The translations under genes and the position numbers were made by a program. Below are positions 38,929 through 49,498 of a DNA stretch of 64,000 nt, one piece after another. The notes under the pieces are model-generated. The model had not been told where the DNA came from. It worked only from the letters and a program-made list of their open reading frames with translations, and ran no database searches. Source of the stretch: Limnobaculum xujianqingii (GTDB lineage: Bacteria; Pseudomonadota; Gammaproteobacteria; Enterobacterales; Enterobacteriaceae); the NCBI RefSeq assembly GCF_013394855.1, contig NZ_JABMLK010000001.1, positions 2,561,501 through 2,625,500 of the forward strand, in the 5' to 3' direction. The first letter of the stretch is position 1. Each line of letters begins with the position of its first letter.

Positions 38929-40971
38929 TTATCCCTTAATGCCGTAATGGCGCAGCATGGCATCAAGCTCTGGCGCACGACCACGGAAATTTTTGAACAG
39001 CGTCATTGGCTCATCAGAACCGCCCTGAGACAGAATGTTGTCCAGGAAAGACTGGCCGGTTGTAGCGTTGAAAATACCTTCTTCTTCAAAGCGGGAGAAT
39101 GCATCGGCAGACAACACTTCAGCCCACAGATAGCTGTAATAACCTGCAGCATAACCACCAGCAAAGATATGGCTGAACGCGTGCGGGAAACGACCCCAGC
39201 TTGGTGAAGGCATTACCGCCACCAGTTTTTTCACTTCCGCCAGCGTTTCCATAATTTGGGCGCCCTTCTGCGGTTGATATTCATAATGCAGACGGAAATC
39301 AAACAGGCCAAACTCCAACTGACGCAAAATAAATAGCGCTGCCTGATAGTTTTTCGCCGCCAGCATCTTATCTAACATTTCCTGTGGCAGAGGCTCACCG
39401 GTTTGATAGTGACCGGAGATAAAGGCTAATGCTTCAGGCTGCCAGCACCAGTTTTCCATAAACTGGCTTGGTAATTCGACTGCATCCCATGGCACACCAT
39501 TAATACCGGAAACACCCGCGGTATCAATCTTAGTCAGCATATGGTGAATGCCGTGACCAAATTCATGGAACAACGTAGTCACTTCATCATGAGTAAACAG
39601 CGCAGGCTTATCACCAACCGGACGATTAAAGTTACAGGTCAGATAGGCCACTGGCTTTTGCAAATGACCATCGGCGTAACGCAGGCTGGTAACACAATCA
39701 TCCATCCAGGCTCCACCGCGTTTATGCTCGCGAGCGTAAAGATCCAGATAGAAGCTACCACGCAGTTCACCGCTGGCATCAAACAGGTCAAAGAAACGAA
39801 CTTCGGAACTCCAGAAATCAACGTCTTTACGCTCTTTCGCCGTCATACCAAATACGCGTTTTAGCACTTCAAACAGCCCCTGCATTACCCGCGCTTCCGG
39901 GAAGTAAGGTCTCAGCTGTTCATCGCTGATGGAATAGAGATGCTGCTTCTGCTTCTCGCTGTAATAGCTGATATCCCAAGGCTCAAGCTCGGTTTTACCA
40001 AAATGCTCTTTGGCAAAAGCTCGCAGGTCCGCCAGCTCTTTTTCACCCTGTGGACGAGCACGCTTGGCCAGGTCATTCAGGAAATCCAGCACCTGCTGCG
40101 GATTCTCTGCCATTTTGGTTGCCAGAGATTTATCAGCGTAGCTGTTAAAGCCCAGCAGTTGCGCCAGTTCATAACGCAATGCCAGTAGCTCTTCAATAAT
40201 TTGAGTGTTATCCCATTTACCGGCATTTGGACCCTGATCCGATGCACGAGTACTAAACGCCTGATACATTTCATAACGCAATTCGCGGTTATCACCATAG
40301 GTCATTACCGGCAAATAGCTTGGAATATCTAATGTCAGCAACCAGCCGTCCTGATCTTTAGCTTTCGCCATTTCACGAGCGGCATCCATTGCACTTTCCG
40401 GTAATCCAGCCAGCTCAGCCGAATCGGTAATCAGTTTGCTCCAGCCCATAGTGGCATCCAGCACGTTATTGCTGTAGGTAGAACCGAGCTCGGACAAACG
40501 GGAAACGATTTCGCCATAACGCTTCTGCTTCTCTGCGTCCAGACCAATACCGGATAACTCAAAATCACGCAGGGCATTATCTACCGCTTTTTTCTGTGCT
40601 TTGGTCAGGCGGTTAAACGCCTCACCCTGCTTCAGATTACGGTATGCCTGATACAGACCTTCATGCTGACCAACCCAGGTTCCGTACTCAGACAACAACG
40701 GTAAACATTGTTCATAGACCTGACGTAGTTCCGGACTATTTTTAACTGAATTCAGATGACTAACCGGCGACCAGATTTGCCCTAACCGATCGTCAACTTC
40801 CGCCAAAGGCTGGCACAAATTATCCCAGGTGAATGGGCCAGATTGTGCAACAACTTTTTCCACCGCAGCACGACAATCATCAAGCGCTGCTTTAATGGCA
40901 GGAACAACATCATCAGGAGTGATAGCAGAAAATGGGGGAAGCCCCTGGAAAGTTAACAATGGGTTAGTCAT
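38929..40971 (-). CDS. prlC: Oligopeptidase A (PrlC)
   Basis: PrlC is a cytoplasmic zinc metallopeptidase of family M3 that degrades signal peptides and other oligopeptides. The zinc motif HEFGH lies near residue 470 in [19 protein letters not shown]. The frame is open to 41031, but the ATG at 40971 follows AAGGAC with a 7-base gap and gives 680 residues beginning MTNPLL, exactly the E. coli length and start. rsmJ follows in the same unit. Confidence 0.96.
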   Translation of the reverse strand: MTNPLLTFQGLPPFSAITPDDVVPAIKAALDDCRAAVEKVVAQSGPFTWDNLCQPLAEVDDRLGQIWSPVSHLNSVKNSPELRQVYEQCLPLLSEYGTWVGQHEGLYQAYRNLKQGEAFNRLTKAQKKAVDNALRDFELSGIGLDAEKQKRYGEIVSRLSELGSTYSNNVLDATMGWSKLITDSAELAGLPESAMDAAREMAKAKDQDGWLLTLDIPSYLPVMTYGDNRELRYEMYQAFSTRASDQGPNAGKWDNTQIIEELLALRYELAQLLGFNSYADKSLATKMAENPQQVLDFLNDLAKRARPQGEKELADLRAFAKEHFGKTELEPWDISYYSEKQKQHLYSISDEQLRPYFPEARVMQGLFEVLKRVFGMTAKERKDVDFWSSEVRFFDLFDASGELRGSFYLDLYAREHKRGGAWMDDCVTSLRYADGHLQKPVAYLTCNFNRPVGDKPALFTHDEVTTLFHEFGHGIHHMLTKIDTAGVSGINGVPWDAVELPSQFMENWCWQPEALAFISGHYQTGEPLPQEMLDKMLAAKNYQAALFILRQLEFGLFDFRLHYEYQPQKGAQIMETLAEVKKLVAVMPSPSWGRFPHAFSHIFAGGYAAGYYSYLWAEVLSADAFSRFEEEGIFNATTGQSFLDNILSQGGSDEPMTLFKNFRGRAPELDAMLRHYGIKG

Positions 40972-41154
40972 AAAAACAGTCCTTAAATTTGGCGATAAAA
41001 CTAACATGAGGACTATTATGGTCGAATTCAATGGTTGGCGATACTAATCCTAATAATAGATATTCTCTTTTATCGCTTACCGGGATAAGAAAATCAGGAG
41101 CCTTATTTTGTCACACCCTTTTATTGATGGCTCAGCCAGATGATTTTGTTTTAT

Positions 41155-41345
41155 GTCTTAACATAGCTAATCGGAGGGAGGGGCTGCCGTGGGGGTCGAC
41201 TTGGCGTAAGCCAACGAAGTGCCCGTAGGCAGACCAGGCCCGACGCGTACTGAAGCCAAGTACAGATGGTCTTCCGGTCGGGCACTAAGTTGATATGAGC
41301 AACATTCTCTTTACGACCGGAATATTCATTGAGGCCGAGTTATCT
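41155..41345. repeat. Intergenic structured repeat, copy 6 (full form)
   Basis: Between prlC and the gentisate cluster. Inner stem CTGCC (41184-41188) with GGCAG (41228-41232), apical TTGGC/GCCAA hairpin at 41201-41214, closing TCGG (41171-41174) with CCGA (41240-41243), and side hairpin TTCCGGTCG (41272-41280) with CGACCGGAA (41314-41322). The core is nearly identical to copy 3 but differs by a paired C/G exchange in the inner stem. Confidence 0.85.
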
Positions 41346-41365
41346 GATTTGTCGCTCCCTGACTA

Positions 41366-42559
41366 TTACCGAGGCTGCAGGCAGTTACCCTCTTTCCAGC
41401 CATACAACCAGTCCAGCGCTTTGTAGTAATCCTGCTGAGTTTTACCCTTCCACAACAGATTACGTACCTGACGCTCAACGCCTTTCGCATGATAGAGCCG
41501 ACCCATTTCACGGGTAGACCAGACAATCCGTGCGGTACGTGGGATACGGACTTCCTGATACAGTTTAAATGCTTCCACCGCATCACCGTCACAGGCTTTA
41601 ATTGCCTCACCCAACGTTACAGCATCTTCCAGCGCCATACAGGCTCCCTGAGCCATATACTGCGCCACCGGATGTGCCGCATCGCCCAGTAACGTTACCC
41701 GGCCAGTACCCCATGATTCAACTGGCTCACGGTCCGCAGTGGCCCAACGACGCCATGAAGTTGGTTTATCCAGCATCTGACGAGGACGCGGATGAATCCC
41801 TTCAAAGTAAGACATTACTTCTTCTTTACTGCCGTCAGTAACGCCCCATTCCTCTTGCTGGCGGCTATGGAAAGTCACCACCAGATTGTATTGAGAACCA
41901 CCACGCAACGGATAGTGCACCAGATGGCAATGAGGACCGCCCCACAATACCGGAGCGTTAATGCGTAGATCTTCCGGCATGTCGTCCCGATCGATAACCG
42001 CGCGGTACACCACATGACCCGTTACTCTTGGTTTATCATCCAGCGTAGAGGCGCGAACAATGGATTTACCGCCGTCACAACCAATCAACACATCAGCTTT
42101 ATAGCTGTTGCCTTGCTCGTCAATAACTTCCACATCATTCTGATTAATATTGATTTTTACCACTTTAGTTGCGGTGCGATAACTCACCAGTGGGTTCTTT
42201 AACGCCGCCTGCCAGACAGTGTCATGAATATCCACCCGATGAATAACCGCATAGGGGCCACCGAAGTGATCGCGGAACTCTTTTCCGGTATCGATATGCA
42301 CCACTTCATTGGCGTCTACTGCATCCATTAATGAGATATGATCGGTAAACACTGCTCGCTCACGGGCAACCTGACCCACACCCAGGCTATCCAATGCAGA
42401 GAAAGCATTTGGCCCCAGTTGAATACCGGCACCAATTTCACCAATTTCAACCGCTTGTTCCAGTAATAAGACTTTAATACCTACTTTCGCCAGTGATAAT
42501 GCAGCCGCTGCGCCGCCGATCCCACCACCAACAATAATGGCACTTTGAGTTTTGCTCAT
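41366..42559 (-). CDS. mhbM: 3-hydroxybenzoate 6-monooxygenase
   Basis: This FAD-dependent hydroxylase converts 3-hydroxybenzoate to gentisate with NADH and oxygen. The 397-residue protein shows GGGIGG at 11-16 (ADP binding), the DG-type motif LIGCDGGKSIVRA, and GRVTLLGDAAHPVAQYMAQG for flavin ribityl binding. It belongs to the salicylate hydroxylase-like group A monooxygenases. It is the last gene of the five-gene minus-strand operon, in the same order as Klebsiella mhbTDHIM. The specific substrate is inferred from this context. Confidence 0.9.
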   Translation of the reverse strand: MSKTQSAIIVGGGIGGAAAALSLAKVGIKVLLLEQAVEIGEIGAGIQLGPNAFSALDSLGVGQVARERAVFTDHISLMDAVDANEVVHIDTGKEFRDHFGGPYAVIHRVDIHDTVWQAALKNPLVSYRTATKVVKININQNDVEVIDEQGNSYKADVLIGCDGGKSIVRASTLDDKPRVTGHVVYRAVIDRDDMPEDLRINAPVLWGGPHCHLVHYPLRGGSQYNLVVTFHSRQQEEWGVTDGSKEEVMSYFEGIHPRPRQMLDKPTSWRRWATADREPVESWGTGRVTLLGDAAHPVAQYMAQGACMALEDAVTLGEAIKACDGDAVEAFKLYQEVRIPRTARIVWSTREMGRLYHAKGVERQVRNLLWKGKTQQDYYKALDWLYGWKEGNCLQPR

Positions 42560-42609
42560 GATTCGCTCCTTCTTATAAATATCTGTTTATGGCAAATACA
42601 TGTGATACA

Positions 42610-43254
42610 TCAGGCCGGAATAACGTCGGGCTGATTTTCCGGTGCTGCGGCAATAAATGCCGGTAAGGTATTACAATGTTGATAAATACGTTGGCAGCGC
42701 GGGTAATCAGACAGATCGCACCCCATTCTCAGTGCGTTAGCCCACTGAGGGATCAGACAGCAATCTGCCAGTGTTACCTGTTCACCAACACAGTAGTTGC
42801 CGGAGTTGCTCTGCTCCAGTAAGCGTTCTACCGCGCTCAATCCCACCTTGACCCAGTGGGCATACCAGCTCTTTTTCTGACTTTCACTCACCTGTAACTC
42901 ATCGGTCAGATAGCGCAAAATACGCATGTTGTTAACCGGATGAATATCACAGGCAATGGCAAACGCGATTTCCAACACCTGAGCGCGCAAGCGCGCTTCC
43001 TGTGGTAACAGCAATGGTGCAGGGAAACGCCGATCCAAATAATCAATAATCGCCAGCGACTGCCCAATGGCATCACCGCTATCGTCAATCAGCGTTGGTA
43101 CCACGCCAACCGGGTTATGCTGTAAATATTCCGCATGATATTGCTCTCCGGCACGGATATTGATCCCTTCGGTTTGATAATCAATACCTTTCAGCGTCAG
43201 GGCAATACGTACCCGGTAAGAGGCGGAACTATTAAAAAAACTGAATAGTTTCAT
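42610..43254 (-). CDS. mhbI: Maleylpyruvate isomerase (zeta-class glutathione transferase)
   Basis: The enzyme uses glutathione to isomerise maleylpyruvate, the ring-cleavage product of gentisate, to fumarylpyruvate. The 214-residue protein has the zeta-class N-terminal motif SSASYRVRIALTLKG, IGQSLAIIDYLDRRFP and the C-terminal helical domain with LADCCLIPQWANALRMGCDL. Maleylacetoacetate isomerases of tyrosine catabolism have the same fold, but the neighbouring genes argue for the gentisate role. It is 21 bases downstream of the hydrolase gene. Confidence 0.9.
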   Translation of the reverse strand: MKLFSFFNSSASYRVRIALTLKGIDYQTEGINIRAGEQYHAEYLQHNPVGVVPTLIDDSGDAIGQSLAIIDYLDRRFPAPLLLPQEARLRAQVLEIAFAIACDIHPVNNMRILRYLTDELQVSESQKKSWYAHWVKVGLSAVERLLEQSNSGNYCVGEQVTLADCCLIPQWANALRMGCDLSDYPRCQRIYQHCNTLPAFIAAAPENQPDVIPA

Positions 43255-43275
43255 TGAGTAGTCTCTCCTGCGCGC

Positions 43276-43977
43276 TTAAATGATAGTCACAGTCAGGTCA
43301 GTTAATCCCTCAACACCACAGGTTATCGTATCCCCTTTAACCACCGGACCGACCCCTTCTGGCGTGCCGGTATAAATCAAATCGCCAGGCTGTAGTTCAA
43401 AGAAGGCTGACAGATAGCTGATGGTTTCTGCTACTGACCAAATCAGGAAATCAATACCGCTACGCTGGTGGTCTTCACCGTTCACCTGCAGCCAAATCGC
43501 TGCGTTGCTGACATCAGCACAGTTGGCTACCGGATGAATAGGTGAAATAGGTGCCGAGTAGTCAAACGCTTTACCAATTTCCCAAGGGCGGCCCATTTTG
43601 CGCATTTCCATCTGGCGATCGCGACGGGTCATATCTAATCCGGTGGCATAGCCATAAACATGTTCCAGCGCTTTTTCTACCGGAATGTCTTTACCACCTT
43701 TGCCAATAGCGGCGACCAGCTCAATTTCATAATGGTAGTTTTCGGTCTGTGCCGGATAAGCCAGCTTCAGGGTTTCACCAGCGTTAACCGGGATTACGGC
43801 ATCCGTTGGTTTACAGAAAAAGAACGGCGGCTCACGATCCGGATCGAACCCCATTTCTCTTGCATGGGCCGCATAGTTACGCCCTACACAGTAAACGCGA
43901 CGAACCGGGAAAAACTCATCAGAGCCCACAATAGGAACCGCTACCTGAGGTGCCGGAGAAAAAACAAACTTGCTCAT
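43276..43977 (-). CDS. mhbH: Fumarylpyruvate hydrolase
   Basis: A fumarylacetoacetate hydrolase-family enzyme that splits fumarylpyruvate to fumarate and pyruvate. The 233-residue protein carries [17 protein letters not shown], the metal-binding [12 protein letters not shown], and the C-terminal [19 protein letters not shown] six bases upstream extends the frame, but the ATG at 43977 has AAGGAA at good spacing and starts MSKFVF. It lies between the dioxygenase and isomerase genes of the operon. Confidence 0.92.
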   Translation of the reverse strand: MSKFVFSPAPQVAVPIVGSDEFFPVRRVYCVGRNYAAHAREMGFDPDREPPFFFCKPTDAVIPVNAGETLKLAYPAQTENYHYEIELVAAIGKGGKDIPVEKALEHVYGYATGLDMTRRDRQMEMRKMGRPWEIGKAFDYSAPISPIHPVANCADVSNAAIWLQVNGEDHQRSGIDFLIWSVAETISYLSAFFELQPGDLIYTGTPEGVGPVVKGDTITCGVEGLTDLTVTII

Positions 43978-44050
43978 AACCAAATTCCTTAATCAGAGAT
44001 AAAAATGGGTTTTAGTGCGGTGGGTTTCTCCCACCTGCACGGGGTGTCTT

Positions 44051-45088
44051 TTAGCCTCGGGACTCACGGAACAGCCCCAGCGCTTCTTGTACCGGGCGGT
44101 CAGAGAAGCTGAACAGCACGGTATCCGACTGAGTTTCAAAGCTGACCGCCTGCCAGGTTGGCACCACAAAAATATCTTTTGAGGTAAAGGTGAAACTCTC
44201 ACTGCCAATGGTGACGCGGCCTTCGCCTTCCACTACGTGATAAATGGTGCTGTCAGTGGAACGGCTGCTTTGCCCTTTAAATCCTTTTGGCAGTAACTGC
44301 ATAAAGGTTGCCATGGTTGGCATTGGGTGGCCGCCGTTAGCCGGATTGACGTAACGCAGTTTGAATCCTTCGCACTCGTCCGGATCGCCATTACGACTTA
44401 ACTGATCCAGTGCTTCACGACTGCGGTCATAACGGTAGTTAAAGATGGGTGATGAATTACCGGACTGATAGCGTACCGGCAGCATATTGGCGGCATAGCG
44501 TGGTAAATAATCCCCCATTGGGCGAGTTACCGGCTGTTGCTCTTCCGGGTAGTTCTCAGCAAATGCACAGCCCAGATAGTTAACTAACGGCAGGTCCAGA
44601 CCATCCAGCCAGACTACTGGCTCAGAACCCGGATTACCGTGGTCATGCCAGCGCCACTGCGGGGTAAGAATAAAGTCGCCAGCGTGCATCATGGTGCGTT
44701 CACCATCAACGGCGGTAAACGCCCCTTCACCTTCAACAATAAAACGTAAAGCAGACTGAGTATGGCGGTGGCTTGGTGCCACTTCTCCCGGCATAATTAA
44801 CTGTAATCCGGCATACAGCGATGAAGTAATCGATGCTTTACCGGTTAGTGCCGGGTTTTCTAACACCAGCACCCGACGAACCGCTTCACGAGCACCAATC
44901 AACTCACCGCTTTTCATCAGAAAAGGACGAATATCCTGATAGCGCCACAGGGCCGCAATGGCAGGGGTGTGCGGCGTTGGTGGTACTAACTGATGTAATG
45001 ATTCCCAAAGAGGAGAGAGGTTCAGGCCTGCAATCTCCTGATAGAAACTCTCCCTGCGGCTTGGTGCGGTTGCATGAATCTCGTACAT
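44051..45088 (-). CDS. mhbD: Gentisate 1,2-dioxygenase
   Basis: A non-haem iron cupin enzyme that opens the ring of gentisate to maleylpyruvate. The N-terminal cupin shows the iron-ligand segment [18 protein letters not shown] and QWRWHDHGN; a second cupin follows ([16 protein letters not shown]). The frame opens at 45112, but the ATG at 45088 has AAAGGAG seven bases away and gives 345 residues beginning MYEIHA. It is the second gene of the operon, 48 bases from the transporter. Confidence 0.93.
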   Translation of the reverse strand: MYEIHATAPSRRESFYQEIAGLNLSPLWESLHQLVPPTPHTPAIAALWRYQDIRPFLMKSGELIGAREAVRRVLVLENPALTGKASITSSLYAGLQLIMPGEVAPSHRHTQSALRFIVEGEGAFTAVDGERTMMHAGDFILTPQWRWHDHGNPGSEPVVWLDGLDLPLVNYLGCAFAENYPEEQQPVTRPMGDYLPRYAANMLPVRYQSGNSSPIFNYRYDRSREALDQLSRNGDPDECEGFKLRYVNPANGGHPMPTMATFMQLLPKGFKGQSSRSTDSTIYHVVEGEGRVTIGSESFTFTSKDIFVVPTWQAVSFETQSDTVLFSFSDRPVQEALGLFRESRG

Positions 45089-45136
45089 AATCGACTCCTT
45101 TATATTTATCATTTAGTGAGTAATCACAAATCGGTT

Positions 45137-46489
45137 CTATTCGCTCAATACGGTGATGCGTGGAGCAACAATTCGCGTATGGCGATGTTGAAAACGCAAG
45201 GCGACCAGTGCCAGAGTGGCAACCACCGCCGGTGAAGAGATAACGACAAACATGGTGCTGAAGGAGATATTCCACGACAGCATCAGACCACCGCTGAGGG
45301 AGCCAAAAATGGCACCGCAGCGACCGATAGCATTGGACCAGCTCACGCCGGTTGCCCGACACTGGGTTGGATAGAGCGCCGCGGACAGAGCATTCAGACC
45401 CACCTGAGAACCGCTGATACCGATACCGGTTCCCAGCACCGCCAGCGACATAGCCCACAGTGAACCTTCAGATACGCTAATTAATACAATAAACACCGCA
45501 CCCATGGCATAGCTGCCAGCCAACGTCCAGTAAGGATTAAAGCGATCCATCATCATGCCAATCAGAATAGCTCCGGCAGTTCCCCCCACCTGGAAGGCTG
45601 TGGTTACCCAGGCAGCCTGCTGTAAATCAACCCCACCGCTGTTAAGCATGGTTGGCAACCAGCTCGACAATGAGTAGATAATCAACAGGCTCATAAAGAA
45701 CACACACCACAGCAACAGGGTAGTTGGCAGAATTTCACGACTAAACAATGCGGCGACTGCACCTTTTTCTGCCGGTTTTTCATCCAGATGAAAATGGACA
45801 TCGTCATAGTTTTTACCGGTGATTTTTTTCAGCACTTCAGCAACCTTTTCAGGCTGATACTGCTTCAATACCCGGTAGCGAGGTGATTCTGGTAACACCT
45901 TCCATAGCACCACACACAGTGCTAATGGCATCACGCCCCCCAGAATCAGAATGCCTTCCCAGCCGATATGGGGAACCCATTGGGCGCTAACCACACCACC
46001 CAGTGCTGAACCCAGCGTAAAACCGCAGAACATCAGAGTGACCAGACCCGCTCGTCGCCGGGCAGGTACAAATTCAGATGTCAGGGTGATCGCATTCGGC
46101 ATAGCACCTCCGAGTCCTAATCCCGTCAGGAAACGCAGTATCGTCAGGGTGTTCATATCGGTAGCAAACGCGGACAGCACGCTCATCAGGCCGAAAAATG
46201 CCACGCTGAACTGCATAATGTTCTTACGGCCAAATCGATCGGCCATGGGTCCAAATATCAATGCACCTAAGGTCAGGCCAAACAGGCCTGCACCAAACAG
46301 CGGTGCCAGATGAGCGGCATCCAGTTGCCATTGCTGGCGAATAGCCGGTGCGATAAATCCAATTGATGCGGTATCAAACCCGTCGAGGGTCACTACCAGA
46401 AAACAGCAAGCCAAAACCCGCCACTGGTAAGCCGAAACGGGCGCAGCATCAATCACCTCCTGAACCGTCATGCTACGTGTTAGTGTCAT
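45137..46489 (-). CDS. mhbT: Aromatic acid:H+ symporter, probable 3-hydroxybenzoate/gentisate transporter
   Basis: A 450-residue MFS protein of the aromatic acid:H+ symporter family. It has the family signature [20 protein letters not shown] in helix 1 and [16 protein letters not shown] between helices 2 and 3. It heads the minus-strand operon for gentisate breakdown and is divergent from a LysR gene, which is the usual arrangement. The exact substrate (3-hydroxybenzoate or gentisate) is inferred from the pathway. Confidence 0.9.
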   Translation of the reverse strand: MTLTRSMTVQEVIDAAPVSAYQWRVLACCFLVVTLDGFDTASIGFIAPAIRQQWQLDAAHLAPLFGAGLFGLTLGALIFGPMADRFGRKNIMQFSVAFFGLMSVLSAFATDMNTLTILRFLTGLGLGGAMPNAITLTSEFVPARRRAGLVTLMFCGFTLGSALGGVVSAQWVPHIGWEGILILGGVMPLALCVVLWKVLPESPRYRVLKQYQPEKVAEVLKKITGKNYDDVHFHLDEKPAEKGAVAALFSREILPTTLLLWCVFFMSLLIIYSLSSWLPTMLNSGGVDLQQAAWVTTAFQVGGTAGAILIGMMMDRFNPYWTLAGSYAMGAVFIVLISVSEGSLWAMSLAVLGTGIGISGSQVGLNALSAALYPTQCRATGVSWSNAIGRCGAIFGSLSGGLMLSWNISFSTMFVVISSPAVVATLALVALRFQHRHTRIVAPRITVLSE

Positions 46490-46602
46490 CTTATTGCCTC
46501 ATGGTTGTAGGGTACTTTTATCGTTTTTGTGATGTATGTTGCTATTTTGTTAATACTATGAGACTGCGAGATGTGAAAAGATAATGGTATTTCGACCCTG
46601 GC

Positions 46603-46620
46603 TATAACCTGGAGGTTATA
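46603..46620. promoter_or_regulatory. Inverted repeat overlapping the ribosome binding site of the LysR gene
   Basis: TATAACC-TGGA-GGTTATA is a perfect 7-bp inverted repeat ending three bases before the ATG of the regulator. The Shine-Dalgarno TGGAGG is inside it. It could act as an operator, or its hairpin could limit translation of the regulator. Confidence 0.55.
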
Positions 46621-46623
46621 CCT

Positions 46624-47571
46624 ATGAGTGACTGGACGCAGAAACTGAAAGTGCAACACCTTAGATTGCTGGTCTGCATTGGCGAACAGGGCAATTTGAG
46701 TAAAGTGGCAGAAATCATGAATATCACCCAACCGGCTCTGTCTAAATGGCTGAGTTCACTGGAAGAGGATATCGGGCTGACGCTGTTTGAACGACACAGT
46801 AAAGGGCTACGTCCTTCAGAAGGCGGACGTCTGATGCTGGAGCATGCCCGACGTTTGCTTAACGATCTGGAACGTTCACGGGAAGATATTGAGCAGTTCA
46901 AGCTCGGCGCGCAGGGAAGCCTGCTGATTGGCTGCTCGCCAGTGGCCACTGACTGCGTATCTCTGGCGCTGCTTTCGCTGATTAAGGATTATCCAAACGT
47001 TCATGTACAGGTAGTAGAAAACGTCATGACTCCCCTGCTGCAAAGCCTGATTTCCGGCAAAGTTGATGTAGTGGTTGGGCGAGTGGGTGGAAAAGCATTG
47101 CAGTTGCCGCTTAATTACCGGGTGTTATATACCGAGCCCGTATGTTTTGTGGGCCGCTGTAACCATCCTCTGGCAACCAGAGATAAAATCAGTTGGCAGG
47201 ATCTATTGGAATATCGCTGGATTGTCTGGCCCACGGGTACCCCAATTCGCGTTAGTATTGATAATGCCTTGGTGGATCAAGGGGTGATGCTACCGGAAAA
47301 TTATCTGGAATCCTCTTCCATGAGCGTAACCGTGAATATGGTGCAGGCCAGCGATATTGTATCGATTCTGTCCTGGCGACTGGCTCAACGCTATGTGGAA
47401 AAAGGTCAGTTAGCGATGTTACCCCTGCCGCGCATCGAACAAAAAGGCAGCGTTGGCGTATTCTGGCGTAAAGATAACGCGCCATCAGATGCACTATTGC
47501 GTTTCTTAGCCCATTTAACCAGTACCTCTGCCGAACCTGAAAACGCAGACAACAGCAATGCCCGGCAATGA
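46624..47571 (+). CDS. mhbR: LysR-family regulator of the gentisate operon
   Basis: The 315-residue protein has the N-terminal helix-turn-helix (LRLLVCIGEQGNLSKVAEIM then NITQPALSKWLSSLEEDIGL) and a LysR substrate-binding domain from about residue 95 (GSLLIGCSPVATDCVSLALL). Being divergent from the operon with 134 bases between, it is most likely its activator with a pathway aromatic acid as inducer. The assignment as MhbR rests on the operon order R-T-D-H-I-M. Confidence 0.85.
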   Translation: MSDWTQKLKVQHLRLLVCIGEQGNLSKVAEIMNITQPALSKWLSSLEEDIGLTLFERHSKGLRPSEGGRLMLEHARRLLNDLERSREDIEQFKLGAQGSLLIGCSPVATDCVSLALLSLIKDYPNVHVQVVENVMTPLLQSLISGKVDVVVGRVGGKALQLPLNYRVLYTEPVCFVGRCNHPLATRDKISWQDLLEYRWIVWPTGTPIRVSIDNALVDQGVMLPENYLESSSMSVTVNMVQASDIVSILSWRLAQRYVEKGQLAMLPLPRIEQKGSVGVFWRKDNAPSDALLRFLAHLTSTSAEPENADNSNARQ

Positions 47572-47735
47572 TTTTCACTTTTTATCGGTCAGACAGTTTA
47601 TACTGGTCGCCATAACGCAGCATATCCCCTATTCGGCCAGCATTTTTAGCCAGTATATTGCGCAGACGATAAATACCTTGTTGGTCACCACATCTGATGG
47701 TGGCGCAGGTCAATCACAGGAATGTATAAGACACC

Positions 47736-48578
47736 ATGTTAAGCTATCGCCACAGTTTCCATGCCGGTAATCATGCCGACGTTGTGAAGCACACCGTTCA
47801 AAGCCTGATTATTGAAGCGCTCAAAGAGAAAGAGAAACCTTTTCTGTATCTTGATACCCATGCTGGTGCCGGACGCTATTTTTTAGGCAGCGAGCATGCG
47901 GAAAAGACCGGTGAATATCTGGAAGGTATTGCCCGGATCTGGCAACGGGATGATATGCCTGCCGAGCTTGAAGCTTATATGTCTGCGGTTAATGCCTACA
48001 ACAAAGGCGGTTACCTGAAATATTATCCCGGCTCACCGTTGATTGCCCGTCACTTGCTCAGAGAGCAAGACCAACTGCATATGACGGAACTACACCCGAC
48101 AGATTACCCTCTGTTACGCCATGAGTTCCTTAAGGATGACCGCAGCAAAGTCTTACGTGCTGATGGTTATCAGCAGTTAAAATCTCAGCTTCCCCCTCAG
48201 TCACGCCGTGGATTTATTCTGATCGATCCACCTTATGAGCTCAAAACTGACTATCAGGCAGTGGTTCAGGGTATTCAGGAAGGCTATAAGCGCTTTGCTA
48301 CTGGCGTATATGCCCTGTGGTATCCTGTCGTGCTACGCCAACAAATCAAACGCATGGTCAAAGAGCTGGAAGAAACAGGCATTCGACGCATTTTACAAAT
48401 CGAGCTGGCGGTTCAGCCGGACAGCGATCGTCGCGGTATGACCGCGTCAGGTATGATTGTGATTAATCCACCCTGGAAGCTTGAGCAGCAGATGAATGCC
48501 GTTTTACCATGGCTGCATCGCGTACTGGTCCCGGAAGGCATAGGCCATACTAAAGTTAGTTGGATTACACCGGAGTAA
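47736..48578 (+). CDS. rlmJ: 23S rRNA (adenine-2030-N6)-methyltransferase RlmJ
   Basis: RlmJ methylates A2030 of 23S rRNA. The 280-residue sequence equals E. coli in length: MLSYRHSFHAGNHADVVKHT, the SAM-binding YLDTHAGAGRY, the catalytic DPPYELKTDYQAV and MTASGMIVINPPWKLEQQMN. In E. coli rlmJ follows prlC; here the gentisate cluster lies between them. Confidence 0.96.
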   Translation: MLSYRHSFHAGNHADVVKHTVQSLIIEALKEKEKPFLYLDTHAGAGRYFLGSEHAEKTGEYLEGIARIWQRDDMPAELEAYMSAVNAYNKGGYLKYYPGSPLIARHLLREQDQLHMTELHPTDYPLLRHEFLKDDRSKVLRADGYQQLKSQLPPQSRRGFILIDPPYELKTDYQAVVQGIQEGYKRFATGVYALWYPVVLRQQIKRMVKELEETGIRRILQIELAVQPDSDRRGMTASGMIVINPPWKLEQQMNAVLPWLHRVLVPEGIGHTKVSWITPE

Positions 48579-48617
48579 ACACTCATTGGGCGGCTGTAGT
48601 AAGAGTTGAGAATGGTT

Positions 48618-49403
48618 ATGAAAAGAAATACGCTAGTCGGTATCAGCCTTTCTGTGATCGCTATCGTGATTTTAGCCGGTTGGCTGATTTGGCAATTTTT
48701 ATTTCCTGTGCCTGCTGCTAAATGGGTTTTTTATGGTGAAAAACCCTCTGAACTCCGCGGTTACATCTATCCTCCGGCCAAAAACAGTATCGACGGCAAG
48801 CTTGAACCCAAGCCTGAAATTCCTGATGGTGATGGTGCTTTACTTACGCTGTGGCCGGATACCAAACGTTGCACCTTAACGGTAAAATCCGGTCAGGAAA
48901 ACATCAATATAACGCGCTTTCGGGAAAGTAACCCTGAGGTTGTGCAGGTGGAATATATTGATGAAAGCGGTATGCCAACCACGCTGCATGTTCAACTCAA
49001 CGATGGCGTCAGCTTCTGGACCTATCCCGATCCGGATATTACCAATGATTTCATCGGTTGGAAGTTTGATAATCTGGCGGGCAGAGCGCTTCCCGTTCGT
49101 TTTCGCGGTGCATCCATGATGAAGAAAGTTATTGATGGCACCCAATACAAACTCCAGACCAACAAGCATTGGCTGTATGAGAAATATCAGAATGGGATCG
49201 TGTTGGAGTCGAAGGAATACAGCACATTACCGGTAACCAATTCAGAGCAGAACCACCAGGCCGAACTGGCGTTAATCGATAAAGCGAACCAGTGGCTGAG
49301 TGAAACGTTACAAGATTTATCAGATACCTTATCGGTTCCTATTCCCGATCAATGGTTAAGCACCAATAGTGACCCCTGTCAGTCTGTGAATACTGATATG
49401 TAA
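48618..49403 (+). CDS. Membrane-anchored periplasmic protein of unknown function
   Basis: The product (261 residues from this ATG) has an N-terminal membrane helix (LVGISLSVIAIVILAGWLIW QFLF) and then a soluble domain likely exposed to the periplasm. That domain contains WVFYGEKPSELRGYIYPPAK, TLWPDTKRCTLTV and FIGWKFDNLAGRALPVRFRG, with no motif I recognise. Alternative starts are an ATG at 48612 and a TTG at 48606; the GAG just upstream is a weak ribosome binding site for any of them. It lies 39 bases after rlmJ and may be cotranscribed. Confidence 0.65.
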   Translation: MKRNTLVGISLSVIAIVILAGWLIWQFLFPVPAAKWVFYGEKPSELRGYIYPPAKNSIDGKLEPKPEIPDGDGALLTLWPDTKRCTLTVKSGQENINITRFRESNPEVVQVEYIDESGMPTTLHVQLNDGVSFWTYPDPDITNDFIGWKFDNLAGRALPVRFRGASMMKKVIDGTQYKLQTNKHWLYEKYQNGIVLESKEYSTLPVTNSEQNHQAELALIDKANQWLSETLQDLSDTLSVPIPDQWLSTNSDPCQSVNTDM

Positions 49404-49498
49404 AAACAGAACCGACGCTCGGGGGGCTTTTATTCTCCAGCGGGTTGTGAGAACCTTTCTCAATCCCCTCTTAGCTATAGAGAGAAGTAGACAATATC

